64,000 bases of DNA from Pararhizobium sp. A13 (GTDB taxonomy: Bacteria > Pseudomonadota > Alphaproteobacteria > Rhizobiales > Rhizobiaceae): assembly GCF_040126305.1 (NCBI RefSeq), contig NZ_CP149511.1, positions 868,001 through 932,000 of the forward strand, given 5' to 3'. The position numbers and the translations under genes are program-made. Of the stretch, positions 26,341 to 35,681 are shown one piece after another. The number at the start of each line of letters is the position of its first letter. Position 1 is the stretch's first letter. The notes below the pieces were generated by a model, which worked only from the letters and a program-made list of their open reading frames with translations, made no database searches and was not told the DNA's origin.

Positions 26341-27030
26341 ATGAAGGGTGGCAAGAGCGAACTCTACGACGATCTCAAGCGCCAGATTCTGACGATGGAG
26401 CTCGATCCTGATGAGGATTTGGACGAAGCAGCCCTGAGCGAAAAGTACGGCGTGTCGCGTACGCCAGTCCGAGAAGTCTTTCGCCGACTGGAGGGCGAAG
26501 GCTATGTGGATATTCGTGCGAACAGAGGCGCTCGGGTCATTTCGATGAACCATTCGACTCTGCGCCACTTCTTCCTAGTCGCGCCAATGATCTACGCGGC
26601 GATCGGACGCCTAGCGGTCCGGAACTTCAAGCCCAAGCAGTTTTCCGATCTACAGATCACACAGGAACGGTTTCGCGACGCAAGTGCCTCGAATGATGCC
26701 CTTTCCATGACACTCGCGAACAATCGGTTTCACGAGATCATCGGCGAGATGTCCGGCAATGACTACCTTCAGCCGAGCCTTGGCAGGCTGCTGATCGATC
26801 ATGCTCGCATCGGCCACACGTTCTTCCGGCCACGCAACGAAGACATGCGCAAGCGGCTTCAAACCGCAGTCGAACACCATGACGGCTTCATCGCGGCGAT
26901 CGACGCTCGCGACGAGGATGCTGTCGTCGACCTCGTGTTCGAACACTGGGAATTATCGCGCGAGAACATGGAGATGTTCATCGCCCCGCAAGCACTCAAG
27001 GCGGACGCGTTGGTCGAAACGCCGAAGTAA
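26341..27030 (+). CDS. GntR-family regulator, FCD subfamily, paralogue 2
   Basis: A 229-residue regulator (from MKGGKSELYDDLKRQILTMELDPDEDLDEAALSEKYGVSRTPVREVFRRLEGEGYVDIRANRGARV). The FCD domain contains NNRFHEIIGEMSGNDYLQPSLGRLLIDHARIGHTFF and VEHHDGFIAAIDARDEDAVVDLVFEHWELSRENMEMF. The start at 26341 is chosen because it aligns with paralogue 1; a longer frame from 26206 adds an unrelated leader. It ends 17 bases before the lyase gene, so it is likely the first gene of, and regulator for, the catabolic operon 27048-35658. Confidence 0.9.
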   Translation: MKGGKSELYDDLKRQILTMELDPDEDLDEAALSEKYGVSRTPVREVFRRLEGEGYVDIRANRGARVISMNHSTLRHFFLVAPMIYAAIGRLAVRNFKPKQFSDLQITQERFRDASASNDALSMTLANNRFHEIIGEMSGNDYLQPSLGRLLIDHARIGHTFFRPRNEDMRKRLQTAVEHHDGFIAAIDARDEDAVVDLVFEHWELSRENMEMFIAPQALKADALVETPK

Positions 27031-27047
27031 TCGATGGAGAAGTCGTC

Positions 27048-27959
27048 ATGAAATTCGAAGGTATTTACACCCCGGCGGTAACGCCGCTCAGCCCGGATGG
27101 GCAGATCGACCGCGAAGGATTTGCGGCCATTCTCGAGTCCCTCATTGAGGCCAAGGTTCACGGCATCGTCGTTGGCGGTTCGACTGGCGAATACTATGCC
27201 CAGAGCGCACAGGAACGCTACGATCTAGCCGCCTACGCAAAGGACGTGATCGGGTCAAGAGCACAACTCATTGTCGGTACTGGCGCGGTCAGGACAGAGG
27301 ACTCCGTTGCCTACGCCACCGCCGCGAAGGAGATCGGTGCAGACGCGATTTTGGTTTCTTCACCTCCATACGCTCTGCCAACGGAGCGTGAGAACGCCGT
27401 TCATGCTCTCACGATCGATCGCGCGGCCAATATGCCGATCATGCTCTACAACTATCCGGCCCGCATGGGCGTCACGATGCGAGACGAGTATTTCTCCCGC
27501 GTAGGCAAATCCAAGAACGTCGTGGCGATTAAGGAAAGCTCCGGCGACATGGCCAACCTTCACCTGCTTGCCAGAAAATTCCCGCATATCGGCCTTTCCT
27601 GCGGTTGGGACGATCAGGCGCTCGAGTTCTTCGCCTGGGGCGCAAAAAGCTGGGTCTGCGCCGGCTCCAACTTCGTGCCGCGCGAGCACGTTGCACTTTA
27701 CGAAGCCTGCGTTCTTGAGAAGAATTTCGACAAGGGCCGCGCGATCATGACCGCGATGCTGCCGCTCATGGACTTTCTCGAATGCGGGAAATTCGTTCAG
27801 TCCATCAAGCATGGTTGCGAATTGATCGGCTTGAAGGCCGGCTCCGTGCGAGCGCCGCTGCGGCCGCTTAACTCCGAAGAGAAAAGAACCCTTGAGACCG
27901 TCGTCGCTACTTTGAAGCGCACGGTCGCCCAGATCACGTCGGGAGCTAACCATGCATGA
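27048..27959 (+). CDS. Dihydrodipicolinate synthase (DapA)-family lyase/deaminase
   Basis: A 303-residue class I aldolase-type TIM barrel. The Schiff-base lysine is K162 in VVAIKESSGDMANL, the tyrosine is Y134 in MLYNYPARMG, and the carboxylate loop is VVGGSTGEYYAQSAQER. Catabolic members of this family include the pyrroline-4-hydroxy-2-carboxylate deaminase (HypD) of hydroxyproline breakdown and various keto-sugar-acid dehydratases/aldolases. The operon context (aldehyde dehydrogenase, amino-acid-type oxidase, proline-racemase family) favours the deaminase type, not lysine biosynthesis. GGAGAAGTC precedes the ATG; the stop overlaps the next start. Confidence 0.85.
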   Translation: MKFEGIYTPAVTPLSPDGQIDREGFAAILESLIEAKVHGIVVGGSTGEYYAQSAQERYDLAAYAKDVIGSRAQLIVGTGAVRTEDSVAYATAAKEIGADAILVSSPPYALPTERENAVHALTIDRAANMPIMLYNYPARMGVTMRDEYFSRVGKSKNVVAIKESSGDMANLHLLARKFPHIGLSCGWDDQALEFFAWGAKSWVCAGSNFVPREHVALYEACVLEKNFDKGRAIMTAMLPLMDFLECGKFVQSIKHGCELIGLKAGSVRAPLRPLNSEEKRTLETVVATLKRTVAQITSGANHA

Positions 27960-29469
27960 ACCTCTGACCGCCGCCGAATACAAAGCGATCGCCGCTAACC
28001 TTCAGTTGCCGACTAACGCCTTTATCGACGGTGCATTCCGTCCGGCAAACTCTGGAAAGACCTTTAAATCGACAAACCCCGCGACCGGAGAGACTTTGGC
28101 GGAGATAGCCGCCTGTGACACCAGTGACGTGGACGACGCGGTCGCCAAGGCGAAGCAGGCATTCGATGATGGTCGTTGGCGTCTTCAATCTCCCGGCGAC
28201 CGGAAGACTGCGCTGTTGAAACTTGCCAAGCTGATGCAGGAAAACCGTCATGAGTTGGCCGTTATGGAAAGCCTCGATAGCGGCAAGCCGGTCCGGGAAT
28301 GCCAGACTGTCGATGTACCGGATACAATCCATACCATCCGCTGGCATGCCGAAGTCATCGACAAACTGTACGACAACACAAATCCTGTAGGGCCAAACGC
28401 GCTGGCGATGGTCGTTCGCGAGCCAATCGGGGTTGTCGGTTGCGTGCTTCCCTGGAACTTTCCTCTCCTGATGTTGGCTTGGAAAATCGGTCCGGCGCTC
28501 GCCTCCGGATGCTCCGTGGTCGTAAAGCCCGCTCAGGAAACCACCCTGACGACGCTTCGTGTGGCCGAACTGGCCCTCGAAGCGGGGATTCCTGCGGGCG
28601 TCTTCAACGTCGTCACCGGCAGCGGCAAGGACGTGGGCGAACCGATTGGCTTGCACATGGACGTCGACATGGTGGCCTTCACCGGTTCGACGCCGACCGG
28701 ACGCCGCTTCCTCCACTACTCGGCGGATTCCAATCTCAAGAAGGTTGTCCTCGAATGCGGCGGCAAGAACCCCGCGGTTGTTCTCGACGACGCGGAAGAC
28801 CTCGACCTAGTCGCCGAGCAGGTCGTCAACGGTGCGTTCTGGAACATGGGCGAGAATTGCTCGGCAACATCACGCCTTATCGTCGACAGCAAGATCAAGG
28901 ATGAGTTGCTCGAGCGGATCGGTGCCTACCTGCGCGAATGGAAGACTGGGGACCCGCTCGACCCGGAAAACCGCATCGGCGCTCTCGTAAGCAAGAACCA
29001 CTTCGAAAAGGTGAAGTCGTTCCTCGATGATGTGAAAACGGAGAAGCTCGCGGTCGCCCATGGCGGCGAGACCCTGAAGGGCATCTATATTGAGCCAACA
29101 GTTGTGGATGGTGTCACGCCTGAAAGCCGCCTGTTCAAGGAGGAGATTTTCGGCCCGATCTTGTCCGTCACCACCTTCGAGACGCTGTCTGAAGCCGTGG
29201 CGCTGGCCAATGACACGAACTATGGCCTCACTGCTTCGGTTTATACCGGAAGCTTGCGCAAGGCGATCAGGCTGTCGCGCGATATTCGAGCTGGTCTTGT
29301 CACGGTGAATTGCTTTGGTGAAGGCGATGCATCGACCCCGTTCGGTGGCTACAAGGAGTCTGGCTTCGGAGGCCGCGACAAGTCGATCTTCGCGCACGAC
29401 AATTATTGCGAGCTGAAGACGATCTGGATCGATATCTCCGAGCGCTCTGTGGACGAGACGATCCGATGA
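27952..29469 (+). CDS. NAD(P)-dependent aldehyde dehydrogenase (PuuC/KauB-like)
   Basis: A 505-residue aldehyde dehydrogenase. The catalytic cysteine is C303 in WNMGENCSATSRL, the general base is E268 in VLECGGKNP, and N169 is in LPWNFPLL. The cofactor loop is FTGSTPTG, and the late motif is FGPILSVTTF. It is most like gamma-glutamyl-aminobutyraldehyde / 4-guanidinobutyraldehyde dehydrogenases but could be the alpha-ketoglutarate semialdehyde dehydrogenase step of a hydroxyproline-like route. It overlaps the lyase gene by eight bases and the oxidase by four. Confidence 0.93.
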   Translation: MHEPLTAAEYKAIAANLQLPTNAFIDGAFRPANSGKTFKSTNPATGETLAEIAACDTSDVDDAVAKAKQAFDDGRWRLQSPGDRKTALLKLAKLMQENRHELAVMESLDSGKPVRECQTVDVPDTIHTIRWHAEVIDKLYDNTNPVGPNALAMVVREPIGVVGCVLPWNFPLLMLAWKIGPALASGCSVVVKPAQETTLTTLRVAELALEAGIPAGVFNVVTGSGKDVGEPIGLHMDVDMVAFTGSTPTGRRFLHYSADSNLKKVVLECGGKNPAVVLDDAEDLDLVAEQVVNGAFWNMGENCSATSRLIVDSKIKDELLERIGAYLREWKTGDPLDPENRIGALVSKNHFEKVKSFLDDVKTEKLAVAHGGETLKGIYIEPTVVDGVTPESRLFKEEIFGPILSVTTFETLSEAVALANDTNYGLTASVYTGSLRKAIRLSRDIRAGLVTVNCFGEGDASTPFGGYKESGFGGRDKSIFAHDNYCELKTIWIDISERSVDETIR

Positions 29470-30812
29470 TCACTCAGTCGGTCAAGCGGTTGCCTGTTGA
29501 AAATGGCGTCTCGGGCTGGGAGGCGATCAGTAAGCGTTCGTTCCCAGTCAGGTGCCTCGACGGCAATGTAACCGCGGACTGGCTGATCATAGGTGCGGGC
29601 TTTGCGGGCCTTTCCGCTGCCCGCCGTCTGCTGGAGCTCCGTCCGGACGACAAGATCGTCATCCTGGACGCGAGCGAGGTTGGAAAGGGGGCGTCGGGAA
29701 GAAACTCCGGTTTCATGATCGACGTCCCGCACAATCTCTCGTCCGGCGAGTATTCGAGCGGCAGTGTCGACGACACACGTATCGAAATGGCCCAGAACCG
29801 CTCTGCGATCGCTTTTGCGACGCACGCCGCCGCGGAATACGGAATGTCCCGCGAGACGTTCGATCCATCCGGAAAGATCAATGCGGCCGCTACCTCGCGC
29901 GGCATGAAGCTGAACACGAGTTTTGGCGAGTCCCTGAGGAGCGCCGGTGAGAAGCATACCTTCCTGGATGCCTCGCAAATGCGTGAAATCACCGGGACCG
30001 ATTTCTATCTCGGTGGCATCTACACGCCAGGCGCAGTGCTCATTCAGCCTGCTGACTACGTTCGAGAGTTTGCAGCCGGGCTCTCGCGGAATGTCGACAT
30101 CTTCGAACGGACTCCCGTCACGTCTTTAAAGCGAGAGAACGGTGCGTGGACGGCAGCGTCACCGCGCGGGAACGTGTCTGCGCCAAAGGTCATATTGGGC
30201 GTCAACGGCCATATCAACGACTTCGGTCATTTCAACGGTCGCCTCATGCACTTCTTCGGATATGCCTCGATGACCGCTCCGTTCCCTGCGGAAGATTTCG
30301 GGCGAGAAGCCAGTGGGCGTGACCGATGGGCTCTCCTTCCAGCGGATCCCATGGGTGCGACAGTCCGGAAGATCACGGCGAATGGCAAGTCACGAATCGC
30401 TCTGCGAACCAAGTGGACATACGACACGACCGTAAAGCTGACGGAACAGCGTCTCCTGAGAATGGCGAAGGTACATCGTGCGTCGCTGGAAAAACGGTTC
30501 CCGGGGTTGAAGGATATACCCTTCGAACATTGTTGGGCCGGCCGTGTTTGCCTGAGCCTGAACCATGTCCCTGCCTTCGGTGAGATTGAAGAGGGATTGT
30601 TCTCGGCTTGCTGCGAGAACGGCCTCGGCACGGTCAAAAGCACATTGGCTGGAATGTTGGCAGCCGAACTCGCCACTGGGAACACGTCGAGGCATCTCGA
30701 GGAATTCAAGTCCAATCCGAGTCCGAGCAGGATTCCGCCGGAGCCTTTCGCCTGGCTCGGCGTCAACGCCGTTATCAAATGGCAGGAATTGCGTGCAGGC
30801 CGCGAGGGATGA
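29466..30812 (+). CDS. FAD-dependent oxidoreductase, DAO (DadA/PuuB/OrdL) type
   Basis: A 448-residue D-amino-acid-oxidase-fold flavoenzyme. The FAD motif is WLIIGAGFAGLSAARRLLEL at about residue 39, followed by VILDASEVGKGASGRNSGFM, where the GASGRNSG loop is typical of PuuB-like amine oxidases. The C-terminal part has CWAGRVCLSLNHVPAFGEIEEGLFSACCENGLGTVKSTLAGMLAAELA. It would oxidise a secondary amine or D-amino acid to an imine/aldehyde for the adjacent dehydrogenase. The ATG at 29466 overlaps the previous stop. Confidence 0.88.
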   Translation: MITQSVKRLPVENGVSGWEAISKRSFPVRCLDGNVTADWLIIGAGFAGLSAARRLLELRPDDKIVILDASEVGKGASGRNSGFMIDVPHNLSSGEYSSGSVDDTRIEMAQNRSAIAFATHAAAEYGMSRETFDPSGKINAAATSRGMKLNTSFGESLRSAGEKHTFLDASQMREITGTDFYLGGIYTPGAVLIQPADYVREFAAGLSRNVDIFERTPVTSLKRENGAWTAASPRGNVSAPKVILGVNGHINDFGHFNGRLMHFFGYASMTAPFPAEDFGREASGRDRWALLPADPMGATVRKITANGKSRIALRTKWTYDTTVKLTEQRLLRMAKVHRASLEKRFPGLKDIPFEHCWAGRVCLSLNHVPAFGEIEEGLFSACCENGLGTVKSTLAGMLAAELATGNTSRHLEEFKSNPSPSRIPPEPFAWLGVNAVIKWQELRAGREG

Positions 30813-30890
30813 TCCCTCGCCTCGCAATGATGAAGGTCGTCTCAAAAAGTGGCCTTTGTGAAGATGGGAACGAAAAACTAGGAGCAAAAA

Positions 30891-31742
30891 ATGAAGACTC
30901 TGTGGAAAGCGCTATGTGCTGCGGCAATGGTCGGAATGACCATGATGTCTGCGCATGCGGAAGAGAAGTCCATCACCATCGGGACGATGTCGTGGGAAGA
31001 TCTGACCCCGATCACCGGCATCACAAAAAAGGTTCTGGAGGATTCTGGGTACACTGTGAAGGTGGTGCCGTTCTCCGAATGGGGCATCGCTTACGCTGCC
31101 CTCAGCAAGGGTGACATACAGATCCTCGCCTCGCAGACGGACTATGTCGCGCAGGATTACTGGGAGAAGAACAAGAAACGCCTCGAGAAAATCTCGCCGG
31201 TTTCGCATGGCCTGTTCCAGGGCGTCGCGGTACCTAAATACGTGACCATCGACTCGATGGACCAGTTGAACGATAACGCCGACAAGTTCAGCGGCAAGAT
31301 CGTCGGCATCGAACCGGGCTCGGGCCTGATGCGCGACACAAGCAATTCCGTAAAGGAATATGGCCTCAAGCTCCAGCTCGTCGAAGGCAGCACCGCGGCA
31401 ATGACCGCCGCACTCAAGTCGGCAACCGACCGCAAGGAATGGATTGCCGTGACGATCTGGGAGCCGTCCTGGATGATGCAGAAGTACGACGTGAAGTTCC
31501 TGGCTGATCCGAAAGGCGTATTCCCGCCACCGCAGAGCTACTACTGGATCGGCCAGAAGGGCTTCTCGGCCGAAAATCCTCACGCCCGTGAGGTCATTGC
31601 CAGCGTGTACGTCCCGCTTGCCGACATCACTGCGATCAACAGCGCGGTCAACGACGGCAAGACGATGGACGAGGCGGTCAAGGACTGGACCGACAGCCAT
31701 GCCGATCTTCTGAAGCGTTGGGAAAATATCAAATCGGAGTAA
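30891..31742 (+). CDS. Glycine betaine/proline-type ABC transporter substrate-binding protein (OpuAC)
   Basis: A 283-residue periplasmic binding protein with a signal peptide ending at residue 23 (MTMMSAHA). The mature protein starts EEKSITIGTMSWEDLTPITGITKKVLEDSGYTV, the OpuAC opening. KIVGIEPGSGLMRDTSNSVKEYGL and WIAVTIWEPSWMMQKYDVKFLADPKGVF carry aromatic residues expected to cage a quaternary ammonium group. Preceded by AGGAGC. Choline, betaine or proline-betaine-like ligands are likely. Confidence 0.92.
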   Translation: MKTLWKALCAAAMVGMTMMSAHAEEKSITIGTMSWEDLTPITGITKKVLEDSGYTVKVVPFSEWGIAYAALSKGDIQILASQTDYVAQDYWEKNKKRLEKISPVSHGLFQGVAVPKYVTIDSMDQLNDNADKFSGKIVGIEPGSGLMRDTSNSVKEYGLKLQLVEGSTAAMTAALKSATDRKEWIAVTIWEPSWMMQKYDVKFLADPKGVFPPPQSYYWIGQKGFSAENPHAREVIASVYVPLADITAINSAVNDGKTMDEAVKDWTDSHADLLKRWENIKSE

Positions 31743-31835
31743 CGCATGACGGTCGGGCCGCTGAGGAATTCGGCGGCCCGGGCCCGAATTTCCACGAAAA
31801 GAACGCCGGTATCAAACTGGTTCGCGGGGAACGCT

Positions 31836-32927
31836 ATGAACAGTAAGATGAACAATGCCAACGATGTTTTGATCGACTGCCAGTCCGTTTGGAAAATTTT
31901 CGGAGCCCGCGCGAACGCGGCGGTTGCGGCGGTAAAGGCAAATGGCTTGTCGAAGAAACAGGTGCTCACGGACTTTGACTGTGTGGTCGGCGTGTCCGAC
32001 GCCAGCCTGCAGGTCCGCCGCGGAGAGATTTTCTGCATCATGGGACTTTCCGGCAGCGGAAAGTCGACCCTCATCCGCCTTCTCAACAGGTTGATCGAAC
32101 CGAGCCTTGGCAAGATCTTCGTCAAAGGCAGGGATATCTCGTCTTTGAATGCCGCCCAATTGCGGGACATACGAGCCCGGAACATCGGAATGGTGTTCCA
32201 AAGCGTTGCGCTTCTGCCTCATCGTACCGTGCTGGAAAACGCCGCCTTCGGTCTTGAGGTCCGAGGCGTTCCTAAGGACGAGCGATACAAGACGGCCCGT
32301 GCGGCGCTGGATAAGGTCGGCCTCTCCGACTGGACCGGACGATATCCGGCAGAATTGTCGGGCGGCATGCAACAGCGCGTCGGTCTGGCGCGCGCCATCG
32401 CCGCCGATCCCGAGATCATCCTGATGGACGAGCCGTTCAGTGCGCTCGATCCCTTGATCCGCCGCCAACTCCAAGACGAATTCCGGCAGCTCACCAAGTC
32501 GCTTGGGAAATCTGCCGTGTTTATCACCCACGATCTCGAGGAAGCCATCCGGATCGGTGACCGCATCGCCATCATGAAAGACGGTGTCATCGTCCAGGTC
32601 GGCAATGCCGAGGAGATCGTAACAAAGCCCGCCGACGCCTATGTCGCCGAATTCGTGGCCGGCATCTCCAGAATTCACCTCGTCAAGGCGCACTCCGTCA
32701 TGATGGCGGTCGCCGAATACGCGAGCAGTCAACCTGGTGTCGACGTGGGTTCGTTGCTGCGCACCACACCTGAGGCCGACATCGGCGAACTCATCGACCT
32801 GACCATGCAGTCCAACCGGGATGCGGTTGCCGTCGTTGAAGACGGCAAGGTCGTCGGTGTCGTCACCACGCGCGGACTGCTGTGTGGCGTGGCCGGAAAT
32901 CCAGGCAACGTGCCAGCAGCGGCATAG
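31836..32927 (+). CDS. Glycine betaine/proline-type ABC transporter ATPase (OpuAA/ProV)
   Basis: A 363-residue ATPase. Walker A is GLSGSGKSTL, the Q-loop is MVFQSVALLPHRTVLENAAFGLEV, the signature is LSGGMQQRVGLARA, Walker B is IILMDEPFSALDPLIR, and the H-loop is FITHDLEEAIRIGDRI. A C-terminal CBS-like segment (AVAVVEDGKVVGVVTTRGLLCGVAG) is typical of ProV-class ATPases and may sense ionic strength. An in-frame ATG at 31746 exists, but the start at 31836 gives the expected N-terminus. Confidence 0.92.
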   Translation: MNSKMNNANDVLIDCQSVWKIFGARANAAVAAVKANGLSKKQVLTDFDCVVGVSDASLQVRRGEIFCIMGLSGSGKSTLIRLLNRLIEPSLGKIFVKGRDISSLNAAQLRDIRARNIGMVFQSVALLPHRTVLENAAFGLEVRGVPKDERYKTARAALDKVGLSDWTGRYPAELSGGMQQRVGLARAIAADPEIILMDEPFSALDPLIRRQLQDEFRQLTKSLGKSAVFITHDLEEAIRIGDRIAIMKDGVIVQVGNAEEIVTKPADAYVAEFVAGISRIHLVKAHSVMMAVAEYASSQPGVDVGSLLRTTPEADIGELIDLTMQSNRDAVAVVEDGKVVGVVTTRGLLCGVAGNPGNVPAAA

Positions 32928-32940
32928 ATCGGGGAATGTC

Positions 32941-33786
32941 ATGGACACGTCAGTCATAACGGACAGCTTCGATGAAAAGATCGACGATGCGCTCAACTGG
33001 ATCAGTGACAATGCCTCATGGCTGTTCGACAGCATTAGGGCAGTACTGGAAGGCACCTACGAGGGGGTCCTCTGGCTGGTGCAGCTCCCGCCCTTTTATG
33101 TGGTCGCGATCATCGCGGCGGCACTGGGATGGCGCCTGATCAACATCACGGCTGGATTACTGATCGGATTGGCTCTGATCGGCTGCGCTGTGATGGGCCT
33201 GTGGGCGGAGACCATGAGCACGCTGGCCCTGGTCATCACGGCTACTGTCCTGGCGCTTGTCATCGGTATCCCGCTCGGCGTCGTGGCCGGGTTCGTCAAG
33301 ACGTTCGACAGGATCGTCGAACCGGTGCTCGATCTCATCCAGACCCTGCCGCCGTACATTTACCTTCTGCCGGCGATCGCACTGATGGGATACGGACCTG
33401 CCACTGCCCTGATGGCGACTGTCATCGTCGCGATGCCTCCGGCGATCAGATTGACTTCTCTCGGCATTCGCAGGACCCCGCACGAGTTCATCGAACTGGG
33501 CCAGGCAAGCGGCCTGACGCCGTGGCAGATGTTTTCCAAGATCAGGCTGCCCTTCGCTATTCCGAGTGTCATGGCCGGGATCAACCAGAGCCTGATGATG
33601 GCGTTCGGCATGGTGGTAATTGCCGGCATCGTCGGTTCCGGCGGCTTGGGCGAAACGATCTACAGTGCGGTCAGAACACTCGACATCGCAACCTCGATCA
33701 ACGCCGCCATCGCGATTGTGATCCTCACCATGGTGATCGATCGACTGACGCAAAGTGCAGCACGCAGCACCAATGGAGGCAAATGA
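32941..33786 (+). CDS. Glycine betaine/proline-type ABC transporter permease 1
   Basis: A 281-residue ProW/OpuAB-type permease. It has an N-terminal amphipathic region, then about six membrane helices. The ATPase-contact loop reads ELGQASGLTPWQMFSKIRLPFAIPSVMAGINQS. Family motifs DLIQTLPPYIYLLPAIALMGYGP and GMVVIAGIVGSGGLGETI are complete. The ATG at 32941 lies 13 bases after the ATPase stop; a longer frame from 32821 overlaps that gene. Confidence 0.92.
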   Translation: MDTSVITDSFDEKIDDALNWISDNASWLFDSIRAVLEGTYEGVLWLVQLPPFYVVAIIAAALGWRLINITAGLLIGLALIGCAVMGLWAETMSTLALVITATVLALVIGIPLGVVAGFVKTFDRIVEPVLDLIQTLPPYIYLLPAIALMGYGPATALMATVIVAMPPAIRLTSLGIRRTPHEFIELGQASGLTPWQMFSKIRLPFAIPSVMAGINQSLMMAFGMVVIAGIVGSGGLGETIYSAVRTLDIATSINAAIAIVILTMVIDRLTQSAARSTNGGK

Positions 33787-34631
33787 TGAACCTGGAATCC
33801 ATTCGGTTTTCTCCGGGCGCATACCTCGCCCCTGTCGTCGACTGGCTGAACGCGAATTTTCATCCCTTCTTCGACATCGTGACAAGGGTGATCGAGGCAG
33901 TCCTGGGAGGCATTGAATCTGCGCTGCTTTATCTGCCCTATTACGCAGTCATCATTGTCATCGTCGCCTTCGCTGCAATCTTCGTGAATATCCGCGTCGC
34001 GGTCACCAGTGGGATAGCACTGGCATTCTGTTTCCTGGCGGGTCTTTGGGAAGCATCGATGCAAACGCTTGCGCTGGTGACAGTGTCCGTGTGCATTTCG
34101 GTGCTGATTGCGTTTCCGCTCGGCATCTTGGCATCCCGGTATCGGAAGTTCGAGGCGGCGATCCGTCCCGTGCTGGACATCATGCAGACGGTTCCCCCGT
34201 GGGTCTATCTCATCCCGGCCGTGATGATCTTCAGCCTCGGGCGGGTCCCGGCGATCATCGCCACGATCGTCTATGGCATACCGCCAATGCTGCGCCTGAC
34301 AACTTTGGCGTTCAACCAGGTTCCGAAGGACCTGTTGGAACTCGGACAAGCAACCGGCGCTTCGCCGCGCTCGATCCTCTTCAAGATCGAAATCCCGGCG
34401 GCCACTCCGACACTGCTCGTGGGACTGAATCAATGCATCCTCCTCTCGTTGGCCATCGTCGTTCTCGCAGGGCTTGTTGGAGCAGGTGGACTAGGTGCCG
34501 AGGTGACGCGCGGGCTGACACGAATGGAAATGGGCCTGGGCCTTCGGGCCGGGCTTGCCATCGTGGCGGTCGCGATTTTCCTCGACAGACTGTCGCGCGG
34601 TGCGCTGCAAGGTCGTAGGGCACGCGCCTAG
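33783..34631 (+). CDS. Glycine betaine/proline-type ABC transporter permease 2
   Basis: A 282-residue second ProW-type permease, paralogous to the preceding one (DIMQTVPPWVYLIPAVMIFSLGRVP, ELGQATGASPRSILFKIEIPAATPTLLVGLNQC, LAGLVGAGGLGAEV). Two different permeases imply a heterodimeric channel, less common than the single-ProW arrangement. Starts at 33783 (overlapping ATGA) or 33786. A longer frame from 33129 reads out of phase through permease 1. Confidence 0.92.
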   Translation: MMNLESIRFSPGAYLAPVVDWLNANFHPFFDIVTRVIEAVLGGIESALLYLPYYAVIIVIVAFAAIFVNIRVAVTSGIALAFCFLAGLWEASMQTLALVTVSVCISVLIAFPLGILASRYRKFEAAIRPVLDIMQTVPPWVYLIPAVMIFSLGRVPAIIATIVYGIPPMLRLTTLAFNQVPKDLLELGQATGASPRSILFKIEIPAATPTLLVGLNQCILLSLAIVVLAGLVGAGGLGAEVTRGLTRMEMGLGLRAGLAIVAVAIFLDRLSRGALQGRRARA

Positions 34632-34659
34632 CAACTGACGAGACTCGAAAGGATCCATC

Positions 34660-35658
34660 ATGCGGCGCAGCTTCTTCTGCATCGATGCCCACACCTGCGG
34701 CAATCCGGTTCGGCTTGTCGCCGGCGGCGGCCCTCTCCTGCCGCATCTTCCGATCGCCGAGCGCCGGGAGCTGTTCGTCCGTGACCACGACTGGGTGCGC
34801 CAGGCGCTGATGTTCGAGCCGCGTGGCCATGACATCATGTCGGGCGCGATCATCTATCCGGCCTATCGCGACGACTGTGACTTCGCGGTCATTTTCATCG
34901 AAGTCAGCGGATGTCTGCCAATGTGTGGCGCGGGCACCATCGGTCTCGTGACCGCCGGCATAGAGGAGGGCCTCATTACTCCAAGGGTCGACGGGCAGCT
35001 TTCAATCGAGACCCCGGCAGGTCGCGTGGATATCAAGTACGAGAAGCCAGGCGAGTTCGTGGAATCCGTAACGATGTTCAACGTTCCCAGCTATCTGCAT
35101 GCGGCAGACGTCGCGGTCGACGTCGCGGGTGTGGGACGTCTCATTGTCGATATTTCCTATGGCGGAAACTATTACGCTGTGGTCGAGCCGCAGGATTCGT
35201 GGTCAGGACTGGACGGCCTGTCAGCCGGCGACATTGTAGACCTCAGCGTAAAACTGCGAGACGCCCTGGCCGATGTCTGTGCTCCAGAGCACCCGGACGA
35301 CAGCAGGATTCGGGGCGTTCATCATGCTCTCTGGTGTGACAAACCCACCAGCGACAAGGCTGACGGGCGTGGAGCCGTCTTCTATGGCGACAAGGCGATC
35401 GATCGATCGCCGGGTGGAACAGGCACGTCTGCCCGGATGGCCCAGCTCCACGGCAAGGGTCGATTGCAACTCGGCGAATCCTTCCGTCAGGAAAGCCTGA
35501 TCGGCACGGTGTTCGAAGGGCGTGTTGAGGAAGAGCTCGACGTTGGTCAATTCCGAGGTATCAAGCCAAGTGTCGGCGGCTGGGCCCGGATCATTGGCCA
35601 CAACACCATCTTTGTAGATGACCGAGACCCATTGGCGCATGGTTTCCAGATCAAATAA
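34660..35658 (+). CDS. Proline racemase / 4-hydroxyproline epimerase-family protein with altered active site
   Basis: A 332-residue protein of the proline racemase superfamily. Family members epimerise proline or 4-hydroxyproline, or dehydrate trans-3-hydroxyproline, using two catalytic positions. The first is present as C89 in CLPMCGAGTIG. The second, normally Cys or Thr in DRSP-x-GTGTSA, is glycine here (G252 in DRSPGGTGTSARMA). Length and other motifs (IDAHTCGNPVRLV, GGNYYAVVE) are intact. Two-base epimerisation should therefore be impaired, so a lyase-type, one-base or non-racemase reaction is possible. It is the last enzyme of the operon that starts at 27048. Confidence 0.85.
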   Translation: MRRSFFCIDAHTCGNPVRLVAGGGPLLPHLPIAERRELFVRDHDWVRQALMFEPRGHDIMSGAIIYPAYRDDCDFAVIFIEVSGCLPMCGAGTIGLVTAGIEEGLITPRVDGQLSIETPAGRVDIKYEKPGEFVESVTMFNVPSYLHAADVAVDVAGVGRLIVDISYGGNYYAVVEPQDSWSGLDGLSAGDIVDLSVKLRDALADVCAPEHPDDSRIRGVHHALWCDKPTSDKADGRGAVFYGDKAIDRSPGGTGTSARMAQLHGKGRLQLGESFRQESLIGTVFEGRVEEELDVGQFRGIKPSVGGWARIIGHNTIFVDDRDPLAHGFQIK

Positions 35659-35681
35659 GCGGAACCCGTAGAGGAGATAAA

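Noticed and set aside
31812..33056. 414-codon minus-strand frame
   Set aside because: Runs entirely antisense to the betaine ATPase and permease genes, with His/Asp/Arg-rich composition typical of shadow frames.
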